DNA of 64,000 bases from Aquibaculum arenosum (GCF_029222965.1 NZ_JARHUD010000005.1:186001-250000), one strand, 5' to 3'; positions 1-8,735 are shown, counted from the first letter of the stretch. The notes: a model not told the origin generated them from the letters alone. Made by a program: numbers and translations.

Positions 1-799
1 GTCGGGCTATCTCGAAATGTGGCGCGAGGACCGCTCGATCGAGGCGCCCGGCCGACTGGAAAACCTCAAAGCCCTCATCGAAGCCTTGGCAGAGTTCGAG
101 ACCCTGGCCGGTTTTCTGGAGCATGTCTCACTTGTGATGGAGAACCTGGAAGAGCCTGAGAGCGCGCAGGTCACTCTCATGACTCTGCATGCCGCCAAGG
201 GCCTGGAGTTCGATACGGTCTTCTTGCCGGGCTGGGAGGAGGGTCTCTTTCCCAACCAGAGGGCGCTGGACGAACAAGGTAACCGCGGCTTGGAAGAGGA
301 GCGCCGCCTCGCCTATGTGGGCTTAACGCGCGCGCGCAAACGGGCCATCGTGAGCTTCGCTGCCAATCGGCGGCTCTACGGCTCCTGGGCAGCGGCAATT
401 CCCTCACGCTTTGTTGACGAACTGCCGGAAGAGCACTGCGAACAGGAAAGCGACAAAGGGATCTACGGAGCAGCGCATCAGGCCTGGGGCGGGGGAAACT
501 TCGGTGGCTTCCAGTCCTGGGGCGACACGCGTTACTCCCCGGGCATGGAGCGCGCCCGCGCGCGACGCGAGCGCACGGGCACAACCACAGCGCCTGTCAT
601 TGATGCCAAGGCCCAAGTGGTGGAAAGCACACCCCGGCGCGACTCACGCTACCGCCCGGGAAGTCGGGTGTTTCATCAGAAATTTGGCTACGGTACGGTA
701 TCGCTCGTTGAAGGGGAGCGCCTTACCATCGCCTTCGACCATAGCGGTGAGAAAAAGGTTGTCGCCGGCTTCGTGACCGCTGCTGAAGACGCGAACTGA
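1..799 (+). CDS. uvrD: UvrD/PcrA-type ATP-dependent DNA helicase, C-terminal part
   Basis: The 5' end of the gene lies outside the window; about 265 C-terminal codons are present, in frame from base 2. The fragment carries superfamily I helicase motif V (TLHAAKGLEFDTVFLPG) and motif VI (ERRLAYVGLTRARKR, with the arginine finger). It ends in a small SH3/tudor-like domain (HQKFGYGTVSLVEGERLTIAF) typical of UvrD and PcrA C-termini. Family members unwind DNA 3' to 5' in nucleotide-excision and mismatch repair and displace proteins from DNA. The tudor-like end argues against RecB or AddA. The stop is at 797-799, and an MFS gene follows after about 30 bp on the same strand. Confidence 0.93.
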   Translation, partial: SGYLEMWREDRSIEAPGRLENLKALIEALAEFETLAGFLEHVSLVMENLEEPESAQVTLMTLHAAKGLEFDTVFLPGWEEGLFPNQRALDEQGNRGLEEERRLAYVGLTRARKRAIVSFAANRRLYGSWAAAIPSRFVDELPEEHCEQESDKGIYGAAHQAWGGGNFGGFQSWGDTRYSPGMERARARRERTGTTTAPVIDAKAQVVESTPRRDSRYRPGSRVFHQKFGYGTVSLVEGERLTIAFDHSGEKKVVAGFVTAAEDAN

Positions 800-828
800 T
801 CGCCATTTCGAGGGGAGGGTCTGGCGCC

Positions 829-2238
829 TTGCGAATGCTGGCTCCCGTTGCGGCACTGCTGCTGAGTGCGACCATTCTGCTCGCGGGCAACGGCCTGCAG
901 ACAACGCTTCTGCCTGTCCGTGCCGAGATGGAGATCTTTCCCGCTTTCTCCATCGGTGTGATGGGCTCGGCCTACTTCCTGGGCTTTGTCGCCGGCTGCC
1001 TGCTGACCAGCAATCTCGTGCGGCGCGTTGGTCACATCCGCGTGTTCACTGCCATGGTGGCGGGTGCGTCGGCCATGCCACTGGTCCACATCCTTGTGAT
1101 CGATCCCGTGGCCTGGTGGGTGCTTCGTGCGGTTACCGGCTTCTGTATTGCCGCGCTTTTCCTGGTGATCGAGAGCTGGCTCAACGAGCGCGCAGACAAT
1201 CATACCCGCGGGGCAATCTTTTCGATCTATACCACGTTGAACTATGCGGCGATCACTGTCGGACAGCTGATGATCATGTTCTACGATCCAGCGCTGTTCC
1301 CGCTCTTTGCCATTGCATCGGTGCTGGTCTCGGTTGCGGCGATCCCCGTGGCACTAACCACTTCGGCGGCGCCTGCGCCTTTATCCGACGTGCGCATGCG
1401 CCCCCTCCACCTCCTGCGGATCTCACCAGTAGGTGTGGTGGGCTGCGCAGCCATTGGCATGTGCAACGGTGCCTTCTGGTCTCTCGGGCCAGCCTATGCA
1501 GTGGGCATTGGCTTCAACACCACCCAGATCGCACTTTTCATGAGTGTAACGGTTATCGGCGGCGCGCTGTCGCAGTGGCCCTTCGGCCGACTGTCCGACC
1601 GGCTCGACCGTCGTGTGGTGATCATTGGGGTCGGCCTGCTCTCGGCGATAAGCGGGCTGGGGCTATTCTTGGTAACCGGACGTTGGCCCATTGCCATTGC
1701 GCCACTGGCTTTTGCTTTCGGCGCCTTTTCCTTCCCAGTCTACGCGCTCTCGGTCGCCCATGTGAACGACTTGATCACCAATGAGAGCTTCGTCGAGGTG
1801 TCCGGCGGCCTGCTCCTGGTCAATGGCATTGCTGCAGTGATCGGTCCGCTGCTGGCGGCGGCTGCTATGGGCTACGCGGGACCGGCCGCCCTCTTCCTCT
1901 TCATTGCGATTATCTATCTGGTGCTGTGCGCCTTCGCCTTCCTGCGCATGCGTATCCGCCCGCTACCGGCCGAAACCCACGGCGCAGAGTTCGTTGTGGT
2001 GGCGGAAACCGTTGCCACCAACCCGGTCGCGCTCGACCCGCGCGCGGACGAAGAAAGCAGCGACGGGGGAGTGCCTGAAGACGTGCAGGCCGAGCCGGCC
2101 GATCTACCGGAACCGGAAGCCGCATCGGAAGCCCAAACGCGCCCCGAGGGCGCGACAGAACAACAGATGGACGACGGCGCCGACCTGCACGAAGAACAGC
2201 CTGAGCAAGCAGTCCCGCCTCGGAAAGCCGACGACTGA
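829..2238 (+). CDS. MFS transporter, YcaD-like, with long acidic C-terminal tail
   Basis: The 469-residue protein has about twelve hydrophobic segments between residues 1 and 380, typical of the major facilitator superfamily. An MFS signature-like cytoplasmic loop (GRLSDRLDRR) sits in the second half. The overall pattern resembles the YcaD-like branch; the substrate is unknown. The chosen start is TTG at 829 because a good ribosome site (GGGGAGGG) lies about 10 bases upstream; ATG at 835 is the alternative. Unusually, the last roughly 90 residues form a low-complexity tail rich in Glu, Asp, Ala and Pro, probably cytoplasmic. Function is inferred only at family level. Confidence 0.8.
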   Translation: MRMLAPVAALLLSATILLAGNGLQTTLLPVRAEMEIFPAFSIGVMGSAYFLGFVAGCLLTSNLVRRVGHIRVFTAMVAGASAMPLVHILVIDPVAWWVLRAVTGFCIAALFLVIESWLNERADNHTRGAIFSIYTTLNYAAITVGQLMIMFYDPALFPLFAIASVLVSVAAIPVALTTSAAPAPLSDVRMRPLHLLRISPVGVVGCAAIGMCNGAFWSLGPAYAVGIGFNTTQIALFMSVTVIGGALSQWPFGRLSDRLDRRVVIIGVGLLSAISGLGLFLVTGRWPIAIAPLAFAFGAFSFPVYALSVAHVNDLITNESFVEVSGGLLLVNGIAAVIGPLLAAAAMGYAGPAALFLFIAIIYLVLCAFAFLRMRIRPLPAETHGAEFVVVAETVATNPVALDPRADEESSDGGVPEDVQAEPADLPEPEAASEAQTRPEGATEQQMDDGADLHEEQPEQAVPPRKADD

Positions 2239-2257
2239 GACCGGCCTCCTTACGGCA

Positions 2258-2848
2258 TTACAGCACGCCGGCCAGACGCAACTCCTCATCGCGGCCGAGC
2301 CGACCGATGGCCTCGGCAAGATCCGGGCGCTCGGCAGCCTGGAAGCGATAGTGCTCGGCCAGGGCCTTTTCGAGGCGCCCCTCGCGGCCCATCAGCCCAT
2401 CGGCGTAGCGGATCATCAGCAGGTTGGGCCACGCCTGCGGGCGCACCTGGCGAACGAAGTCGAAGAGCTCTGCCTCCGGTCCGCGGTGCCGCGCGGCGAG
2501 CATGATGGTCAGTGCCGCGGTTGAGCGGGAAATGCCCATGTAGCAGTGGATCAACAAACAGCCAGAGCCGGTCTCGAGGGCACGGGCATCGGGGAACGCG
2601 CGCTCACCAATGCCCAGCAGTTCTTCGACATCGGCCTCGGTCGGCGGTCGATCCACGCGTGTGGGGTCGATCACATCGTGAAAATCGAACTGATGGATCT
2701 CCGTCGTGGCGAAGCCATCGAGATGCGGACTGCGTTCTGTGCCGGGGTCGAGGATGGAGACCAGATGCGAGGGTCGGTCGGCGCAATGGCCTTCCAGTTC
2801 ATGTAATCCACAAACCCGCAGCAAACGGCCGGCAATCAAATCTTCCAT
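2258..2848 (-). CDS. dual-specificity/tyrosine phosphatase-like protein
   Basis: The 196-residue protein carries the cysteine-phosphatase signature HCYMGISRST (C102, R108), i.e. the C-X5-R loop of the protein tyrosine/dual-specificity phosphatase fold. Asp61, in the segment FHDVIDPT, could be the general acid. The family hydrolyses phosphate monoesters through a cysteinyl-phosphate intermediate; the substrate cannot be read from sequence. There is no signal peptide, so it is probably cytosolic. It converges on the MFS gene with about 20 bp between stops, and lies downstream of the TRAP binding protein gene on the same strand but behind a hairpin. Confidence 0.78.
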   Translation of the reverse strand: MEDLIAGRLLRVCGLHELEGHCADRPSHLVSILDPGTERSPHLDGFATTEIHQFDFHDVIDPTRVDRPPTEADVEELLGIGERAFPDARALETGSGCLLIHCYMGISRSTAALTIMLAARHRGPEAELFDFVRQVRPQAWPNLLMIRYADGLMGREGRLEKALAEHYRFQAAERPDLAEAIGRLGRDEELRLAGVL

Positions 2849-2968
2849 ACCTGCACATCCGATCTCAACTGTTCCTGAACCGCTTCAGGATGCCACGACG
2901 GACCCGCGGGGTCATGGGCCATGTGAGCTGTCAGATGGCAACCAGAGCCGGCGCCACGGCGACAGGGC

Positions 2969-2996
2969 GTCCAGGCCGGTAACAGCCGGCCTGGAC
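2969..2996 (-). terminator. hairpin after the TRAP binding protein gene
   Basis: An 11-bp perfect inverted repeat (GTCCAGGCCGG / CCGGCCTGGAC) with a 6-base loop lies 25 bases past the stop at 3021. There is no obvious U tract after it, so it may end transcription inefficiently or simply stabilise the 3' end. Confidence 0.5.
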
Positions 2997-3020
2997 CACA
3001 GCTGTCACGAAAGAGATGAG

Positions 3021-4142
3021 TTAGCCGCGCCCCAGAGTCTTGGCACGAGCCTGCAGCACACCGCCCTCGGCCTGCGGCGAGTAGGCCAGGGATTTTCGCA
3101 GGAAGGCATCATGGGACTCCCGAACACGAGCGAACACCTCATCCTCGGCAGAGAAGCCGTCCAGCACGTTCTCGAGTTCGCGCGCGATCGCCTCGTTCAC
3201 GTCATCAGGGAAGGAGCGCATCTCCACGTCGGTCTCCGCTAGCATATCTGCGAAGCTCTCTGTGTTGTGGTAGATGAAATCTGCATAGGTTTCATAGGCC
3301 GTGGCATGAGCGGCGCTGCGGACCGCTTCCTGCAGATCTTCCGGCAGCGAGTCCCAGGTGCTCTGGTTGATCATGATCTCCAGGCCCGGACCTGGCTCCA
3401 TAACACCGGGCGCATAGTAGTAACGTGCCATGCGCTCTAGCCCGAAGGCCATATCGTTCCAGGGGCCGATCCACTCCACCGCATCCACCGCACCGGATGC
3501 AAGGGCCACGGGGATCTCGCCAGGAGGCGTCATGACTGGGGAGACGCCCAGTCGCCGCATGACTTCACCGCCAAGGCCGGCAATGCGGAAGCGCAGGCCG
3601 TGCAAATCGTCCAGGCTGTTGATCTCCTTGTTGAACCAACCGCCGAACTGCGTACCACTCGACCCTGCATAGAAGGCCTTGACGCCGAAGGGGGCATAGA
3701 CCTCGTCCCATAGCGCCTGCCCACCGCCAAACTCGAGCCAGGCAGCGCACTCGGTGGCCGTCAGGCCGAAGGGAATGCCAGTGAAAAAGTGCAGAGCCTG
3801 CGAACTGCCTGCCCAGTAGTAGGGGCTCGAGTGCGCCAAGTCAGCGGTTCCTCCACTGACCGCGTCCAGGACTTCGAAGGGCGGCACCAGTTCACCGGCA
3901 CCGAAGAAGCGTACGACAAGACGACCGCCCGAGAGTCTCTCCAAGCGTCGCGCGAAACGTTCCGCATTCACGCCCACGCCTGGCGCGCCTTTCGGCCAGG
4001 AGGTAACCATGTTCAGTTCGCGCACGTCCTGGGCGATGGCCGGTGTCGACAAACTGCTTGAAGCCACCGCTGCGGCGCCGACAAGCGCGCCGCCGCCGGC
4101 AGCTATGAAGCGCCGACGATTCCGGCTGATATCCTGGCTCAT
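3021..4142 (-). CDS. TRAP transporter solute-binding protein, TakP-like (DctP family)
   Basis: This is a periplasmic receptor of a tripartite ATP-independent transporter. The N-terminus has a twin-arginine signal (RNRRRFIAAGG) and a likely cleavage site after TPAIA. The mature part shows DctP-family features: a GELVPPFEVLDAVSGGTAD segment, an IAGLGGEVMRRLG segment with the conserved Arg, and VEWIGPWND. The last resembles the alpha-keto acid receptor TakP. The start at 4142 is chosen over an upstream in-frame codon because GGAGAGGGAG precedes this ATG and the signal peptide starts there. No membrane subunits (DctQ, DctM) are in the window, so the receptor is orphan here. The 2-oxo-acid ligand is an inference from similarity. 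Confidence 0.87.
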   Translation of the reverse strand: MSQDISRNRRRFIAAGGGALVGAAAVASSSLSTPAIAQDVRELNMVTSWPKGAPGVGVNAERFARRLERLSGGRLVVRFFGAGELVPPFEVLDAVSGGTADLAHSSPYYWAGSSQALHFFTGIPFGLTATECAAWLEFGGGQALWDEVYAPFGVKAFYAGSSGTQFGGWFNKEINSLDDLHGLRFRIAGLGGEVMRRLGVSPVMTPPGEIPVALASGAVDAVEWIGPWNDMAFGLERMARYYYAPGVMEPGPGLEIMINQSTWDSLPEDLQEAVRSAAHATAYETYADFIYHNTESFADMLAETDVEMRSFPDDVNEAIARELENVLDGFSAEDEVFARVRESHDAFLRKSLAYSPQAEGGVLQARAKTLGRG

Positions 4143-4241
4143 AGATTTCACTCCCTCTCCTTTTAGATCAGCCCGCGCCAGACGCAGGCGGATATGGCGC
4201 GGCGCTTCGAGGACATTGCCCCTGACGCAGCCACCGCGCAA

Positions 4242-5189
4242 TCAGCCGGTGAACGTCACCGAAGTGGTGTTGGCGCCACAGAGCAGTACCGCCACGCGCT
4301 CCCCTACCTTCGGTTGGTAAGCGCCGGACAGCAAGGCAGCCATTGCCGCAGCGCCGCCCGGCTCGGCAACGACGCGCAGCACTTGCCAAAGCACATTCTG
4401 GGTCTGCCGGATGGCGTCATCGCTCACGAGCACTGTCTGGGCGACGAACTGCTGCGCCAGGGAAAAGCCTAGGGACCCGATCCGCTTCGGTGCCAGGGAA
4501 TCCGCCGCCAAGCCCTCGGCCGGCGCGTCCACAGGCTCACCCGCTTCCAAAGCCCGAGTTAAGGTGGGCGCCCCTTCCGGCTCGACACCGACCAGTTTCG
4601 CCGCGCCGCGATACCAGCCGGCCAGACCGCCGATCAGCCCCCCTCCCCCAACGGCAACCAAGAGCGTATCTATGTCCGGCGCCTGTTGTTCGAGCTCGCA
4701 GCCCACAGTGCCCTGCCCCAGGAGCGTTTCCACCTGATCGTAGGCATGGATTGCCAGTGCACCGCTCTGTGCTTGCCAGTCTTCGCTGGCGCTGAGCGCA
4801 TCGGCGTAGCGCCCGCCTCCCACGACGAGTCTGGCGCCAAAACTGCGGATAAGCGCCAACTTGGCCTCTGATGCGATGGTGGGTACGAAGATGCTGGCTG
4901 GCACCTGCAGTGCCTGTGCAGCACAGGCCACCGCGGCACCGTGGTTGCCGCCGGAAGCGGCAACGACGCCTGCCTCGGGAAGTGTACGCAGGAGCAGACT
5001 GGCAAAGGCGCCGCGCGCCTTGAAGGCGCCAGAGCGTTGCAGGAACTCGAGCTTGAAGCAGAGCCTTTCCGTCTTGAGGCCGAAATCCGCGCCGCTGACC
5101 TCAATCACCGGTGTTCGGCGCAGGTATGGCGCAACACGCTCGGCTGCATCGGCGATGGCATCTCGTGTAACGGCGCTGCTATCGGCCAC
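4242..5189 (-). CDS. PLP-dependent threonine/serine dehydratase family protein
   Basis: The 315-residue enzyme has fold-type II features: the lysine motif SGAFKARGA that binds pyridoxal phosphate, the SGGNHG loop that holds the substrate carboxylate, and the phosphate-binding glycine loop VGGGGLIGG. The family deaminates threonine or serine to 2-oxo acids, or racemises serine. There is no C-terminal ACT regulatory domain, so it resembles catabolic rather than biosynthetic threonine dehydratase. The GTG start has an AGGGTG site six bases upstream. The gene lies about 100 bp upstream of the TakP-like receptor on the same strand. A shared 2-oxo-acid theme is suggestive but unproven. Confidence 0.83.
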   Translation of the reverse strand: MADSSAVTRDAIADAAERVAPYLRRTPVIEVSGADFGLKTERLCFKLEFLQRSGAFKARGAFASLLLRTLPEAGVVAASGGNHGAAVACAAQALQVPASIFVPTIASEAKLALIRSFGARLVVGGGRYADALSASEDWQAQSGALAIHAYDQVETLLGQGTVGCELEQQAPDIDTLLVAVGGGGLIGGLAGWYRGAAKLVGVEPEGAPTLTRALEAGEPVDAPAEGLAADSLAPKRIGSLGFSLAQQFVAQTVLVSDDAIRQTQNVLWQVLRVVAEPGGAAAMAALLSGAYQPKVGERVAVLLCGANTTSVTFTG

Positions 5190-5239
5190 GTTGTCACCCT
5201 GTCGCTGCTTTTGAGAACGGCGAGCGCAGGGTAAGGCGG

Positions 5240-5267
5240 TTCAACGAGTCCCGAAAGTCTCTATAAG
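5240..5267 (+). promoter_or_regulatory. candidate sigma-70 promoter for the DUF2254 gene
   Basis: TTCAAC at 5240-5245 and TATAAG at 5262-5267 are separated by 16 bases. The -10 lies about 40 bases before the ATG at 5308. It was recognised by eye only. Confidence 0.4.
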
Positions 5268-5307
5268 GGGGCGAGCAGAGACTGTCCCTCACCAGGAGAC
5301 CGCGCGC

Positions 5308-6624
5308 ATGTTTGCTCGTTTACAGGCGTTATGGGAGCAGATCAACACAGGCCTCTGGTTTGTTCCGGGATTGATGCTGCTCGGCGCACTGCTGCTGGCG
5401 TGGTTGAGCATGGCCGTGTCGCTCGCAGGCTTCGATCCGGACAGCCTTTGGTGGCTGAGCAGTGGCGATCGCGAGTCGGTGGCGGCATTGCTGTCCACCT
5501 TACTCACTTCGATGATCACGCTTGCGACGCTTGCGATCTCCATCACCATGGTCGTGTTGACGCTGGCCGCCGGCCAACTGGGCCCGCGCCTGATTCGCAG
5601 CTTCATGGCCGACAAAAGCACGCAGTTCATGCTGGGATTCTTCCTGGCCACCATCGTCTATCTCGTTGTGGTTCTGCGCGGCGTGAACGCCGATTTGGGC
5701 AGGGAAGAGAGTCATCACGTTGTTGCGACCGTCGGCGCTGCTTTGTCGCTGGGCTGCGTCGTTCTGCTGCTGTTTTTCGTGCACCACCTGGGGCGCTCAA
5801 TCGTTGCGGACACGGTGATCGAACGGGTCGGACGGCAACTCGACGCCACCATTGAGGAGATGTTGCCCAAGTCCGAAAACACTCCGTCCGAGCCCGCTTC
5901 CCACTCCTCTTCCCACGACGACGGCGCAGTCTTTAGCCTGGTGCGCGGCGGCTATGTTCAGGCGGTCGATCATGACGCCCTTGTGGAATGTGCCAAAGAT
6001 TTCCAGTGCCAAGTTCTGCTCGACTTTCGACCCGGCCACTTTCTTATTCCTCACGGCGCGCACGGCAGGGTCTACCCTGCATCGAACTGCTCTGAAAAAC
6101 TAATTCAGGGGGTCCGCAACGCCATCGCCGTGGGCGGTCAACGCAGCGCGGCCCAGGATCTTGAATACGCCATTCGCCAGCTCGTCGAGGTGGCTCTGCG
6201 CGCGCTGTCGCCCGGCATCAACGATCCCTTCACGGCCATCGTGGTGATCGATCGTCTGGGCTTGTGTCTGGCCGAGATCATGCGGCGGGATCCACCCAAG
6301 GCGATCTGGCAGGATGATGAGGGCTGCACCCGGGTCGTCGGCCAGCCCATTACCTTTGCCGGTCTGACTGATGCAGCGTTCAATCAGATTCGCCAGTCAG
6401 GGGGGCGACCGGCGATCCTGATCCAGATGATGGCCATCCTCAAACAGCTGGCCGAACAGGCGCGCACCGAGGAACATCGACAGGCGCTTGATGAGCAGGT
6501 AGGGCTGGTGCTCGACGCTGGAGAACGCTGCATCGCGGCCGCTTACGACCGCAGGCCGCTGGAAACGCGCGCCGCCGAGGCGAGACGGCACCTGGCTGCC
6601 ATGGAGCACGCTGCACGGTCTTGA
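5308..6624 (+). CDS. DUF2254 family membrane protein
   Basis: The 438-residue protein has four strongly hydrophobic segments in its first 170 residues, then a long soluble C-terminal part. The segment ALRALSPGINDPFTAIVVIDRL is characteristic of DUF2254 proteins. The family is widespread in bacteria and has no established function. The ATG at 5308 follows an AGGAG site at a spacing of about 10 bases. The gene stands alone, divergent from the dehydratase gene and with its own candidate promoter. An ion-handling or envelope role would be a guess. Confidence 0.83.
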   Translation: MFARLQALWEQINTGLWFVPGLMLLGALLLAWLSMAVSLAGFDPDSLWWLSSGDRESVAALLSTLLTSMITLATLAISITMVVLTLAAGQLGPRLIRSFMADKSTQFMLGFFLATIVYLVVVLRGVNADLGREESHHVVATVGAALSLGCVVLLLFFVHHLGRSIVADTVIERVGRQLDATIEEMLPKSENTPSEPASHSSSHDDGAVFSLVRGGYVQAVDHDALVECAKDFQCQVLLDFRPGHFLIPHGAHGRVYPASNCSEKLIQGVRNAIAVGGQRSAAQDLEYAIRQLVEVALRALSPGINDPFTAIVVIDRLGLCLAEIMRRDPPKAIWQDDEGCTRVVGQPITFAGLTDAAFNQIRQSGGRPAILIQMMAILKQLAEQARTEEHRQALDEQVGLVLDAGERCIAAAYDRRPLETRAAEARRHLAAMEHAARS

Positions 6625-6683
6625 TGGACTGCGACCACCGGGCTATTGTTCTCTTTATGTTCCGGGTGACAGACGGTCATTCT

Positions 6684-6699
6684 CTGCTAGATTTGGTCG
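6684..6699 (+). promoter_or_regulatory. candidate NrdR box 1 upstream of nrdA
   Basis: The 16-mer CTGCTAGATTTGGTCG contains the core CTAGATTTGG, matching seven of eight fixed positions of the NrdR core CWANATNTWG. Its centre is exactly 31 bp from that of the second box, three helical turns, as is usual for paired NrdR sites. Confidence 0.65.
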
Positions 6700-6714
6700 G
6701 CGCACCGTTCGCAC

Positions 6715-6730
6715 CCGCTATATTTAGTGC
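6715..6730 (+). promoter_or_regulatory. candidate NrdR box 2 upstream of nrdA
   Basis: The 16-mer CCGCTATATTTAGTGC has the core CTATATTTAG, matching all eight fixed positions of the NrdR core CWANATNTWG. It lies about 45 bases before the preferred ATG and probably overlaps the promoter, as expected for repression. Confidence 0.72.
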
Positions 6731-6773
6731 ACAGCGCGAATAATCCACAGCCTTGGGAAAAATGGAGACAGTC

Positions 6774-8735
6774 ATGGATGGCTCGACGATTCTGCAGGAA
6801 AACGGCCCTGCCCGCGCCTATCCGGAGGCTGTGGATAAGGCTGTGGACAGCAAGCGGACACATGAATCTGCCATGGGCGATCTGCTGCCGACCGGGGAGT
6901 TCCGGGACCGATTCCAAAACGAGCGAGGCATCACGGTGCATATGCACCGGGAGCGCGACGGCCTGTTGACTCGCTTCGGCAAAGCAACGCTCGACGACCG
7001 CTACCTTCTGGAAGGCGAGTCTTATCAGGACCTCTTTGCGCGCGTGGCTGCCCACTTTGCGGACGACAGCGCGCATGCGCAGCGGCTCTACGACTACATC
7101 TCCAAGCTCTGGTTCATGCCCGCCACGCCTGTCCTGTCCAATGGCGGCACAAAGCGAGGTTTGCCGATCTCCTGTTTCCTGAACGAAGCCAACGACAGCC
7201 TGGAGGGCATCGTCGATCTCTGGAACGAGAATGTCTGGTTGGCGGCCCGCGGTGGGGGCATCGGCAGCTACTGGGGCAATCTCCGCTCGATCGGCGAGAA
7301 GGTGGGGATGAATGGCAAGACGAGCGGCGTCATCCCTTTCATCCGGGTGATGGATTCGCTGACGCTCGCTATCAGCCAGGGTTCATTGCGCCGCGGGTCA
7401 GCCGCCGTCTACCTGCCCATAGATCATCCTGAGATCGAGGAGTTCATCGAACTGCGCCGGCCCACCGGCGGTGACCCCAACCGCAAGGCACTGAACCTGC
7501 ACCATGGTGTTGTGGTTTCCGATGCCTTCATGCGTGCCGTGGCGGACGATGAGGAGTGGGCGCTGAAGAGCCCGAAGGACCAATCAGTGGTGCGCAAGGT
7601 TACCGCACGCAGCCTGTGGATTCGCCTGCTCACCTCGCGCATCGAGACGGGCGAGCCCTATATCATCTTCGGCGACCACGTGAACCGGGCGATGCCCGAG
7701 CATCACAAGCTCTCCGGTCTCACGGTGAAGATGTCCAATCTCTGCAGCGAGATCACCTTGCCCACGGGCATCGACCACCGCGGGCGCGATCGCACGGCGG
7801 TCTGCTGCCTCTCCTCGCTCAATCTCGAGACCTGGGAGGAGTGGCACGACCATCCCGACTTCGTCGAAGATGTCATGCGCTTCCTCGACAATGTGCTCTC
7901 GGACTTCGTCGCCAACGCGCCGGAATCCATGGACCGCGCCAAGTATGCCGCCATGCGCGAACGCTCGGTTGGTCTGGGGGTCATGGGCTTCCACTCCTTC
8001 CTGCAGAAGCAACGCATTCCCTTCGAAAGCGTCATGGCGAAGGTCTGGAACAACCGCATGTTCAAGCAAATCCGCGAGCAAGCGGATGCCGCGTCGCGGG
8101 TTTTGGCAGAAGAGCGTGGCCCCTGCCCAGATGCGGCAGAGCACGGCATCATGGAACGCTTTTCCCACAAACTGGCGATCGCTCCGACCGCGTCCATCTC
8201 CATCATCTGCGGTGGTACCTCGCCGGGCATTGAGCCCTTGGCCGGCAACGCCTTTACCCACAAGACGCTGTCCGGCTCCTTCGCGGTGCGTAATCCTTAT
8301 CTTGAGAAACTACTCGAGGAGAAGGGCCGAAACGACGAAGACACTTGGACTTCTATCACCATCAATGAAGGCTCGGTGCAGCACCTTGAGTGTCTGGACG
8401 AGGACGAGAAGGCTGTCTTCAAGACGGCATTCGAACTCGATCAGCGCTGGCTGATCGAACACGCCGGCGATCGCAGCCCGCACATCTGCCAGGCACAGTC
8501 GCTCAACCTCTTCCTGCCGGCCAATGTGCATAAGCGCGATCTGCATCAGATTCATTTGCTGGCATGGAAGAAAGGTGTGAAGAGCCTCTACTACTGCCGT
8601 TCTCGCTCCTTGCAGCGGGCGGAATCGGTGCTGGCCGCCGGGCTCGGCGTCGTGCCGATGCTGGGGAAGGTGAACGGCCAGGATGAGCCCGCGGCTTCCA
8701 CACTGGATTACGAGGAATGCCTCGCCTGCCAGTGA
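6774..8735 (+). CDS. nrdA: class Ia ribonucleoside-diphosphate reductase, large subunit
   Basis: This is the catalytic subunit that reduces ribonucleoside diphosphates to deoxyribonucleotides, with a radical supplied by NrdB. Visible class I motifs are PATPVLSNGGTKRGLPISCF (first redox Cys), NLCSEITL (second site), CCLSSLN, the phosphate-binding loop TASISIICGGTSPGIEP, the radical-path tyrosine pair in KSLYYCRSRSLQRAE, and the C-terminal CLACQ thiol pair. No full N-terminal ATP-cone is evident, and 653 residues is short for the family. ATG 6774 is preferred because GGAGA lies just upstream; in-frame TTG 6753 and ATG 6762 lack such a site. It is followed by nrdB after 62 bp. Tandem NrdR-like boxes and a DnaA box lie around the start. 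Confidence 0.95.
   Translation: MDGSTILQENGPARAYPEAVDKAVDSKRTHESAMGDLLPTGEFRDRFQNERGITVHMHRERDGLLTRFGKATLDDRYLLEGESYQDLFARVAAHFADDSAHAQRLYDYISKLWFMPATPVLSNGGTKRGLPISCFLNEANDSLEGIVDLWNENVWLAARGGGIGSYWGNLRSIGEKVGMNGKTSGVIPFIRVMDSLTLAISQGSLRRGSAAVYLPIDHPEIEEFIELRRPTGGDPNRKALNLHHGVVVSDAFMRAVADDEEWALKSPKDQSVVRKVTARSLWIRLLTSRIETGEPYIIFGDHVNRAMPEHHKLSGLTVKMSNLCSEITLPTGIDHRGRDRTAVCCLSSLNLETWEEWHDHPDFVEDVMRFLDNVLSDFVANAPESMDRAKYAAMRERSVGLGVMGFHSFLQKQRIPFESVMAKVWNNRMFKQIREQADAASRVLAEERGPCPDAAEHGIMERFSHKLAIAPTASISIICGGTSPGIEPLAGNAFTHKTLSGSFAVRNPYLEKLLEEKGRNDEDTWTSITINEGSVQHLECLDEDEKAVFKTAFELDQRWLIEHAGDRSPHICQAQSLNLFLPANVHKRDLHQIHLLAWKKGVKSLYYCRSRSLQRAESVLAAGLGVVPMLGKVNGQDEPAASTLDYEECLACQ
6830..6838 (-). 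promoter_or_regulatory. perfect 9-mer DnaA box inside the start of nrdA
   Basis: The minus strand reads TTATCCACA, the consensus high-affinity DnaA box. A single-mismatch copy (TAATCCACA) lies at 6741-6749 and a weaker one near 6842. DnaA is known to control nrdAB in Escherichia coli; a role here is inferred. Confidence 0.45.
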
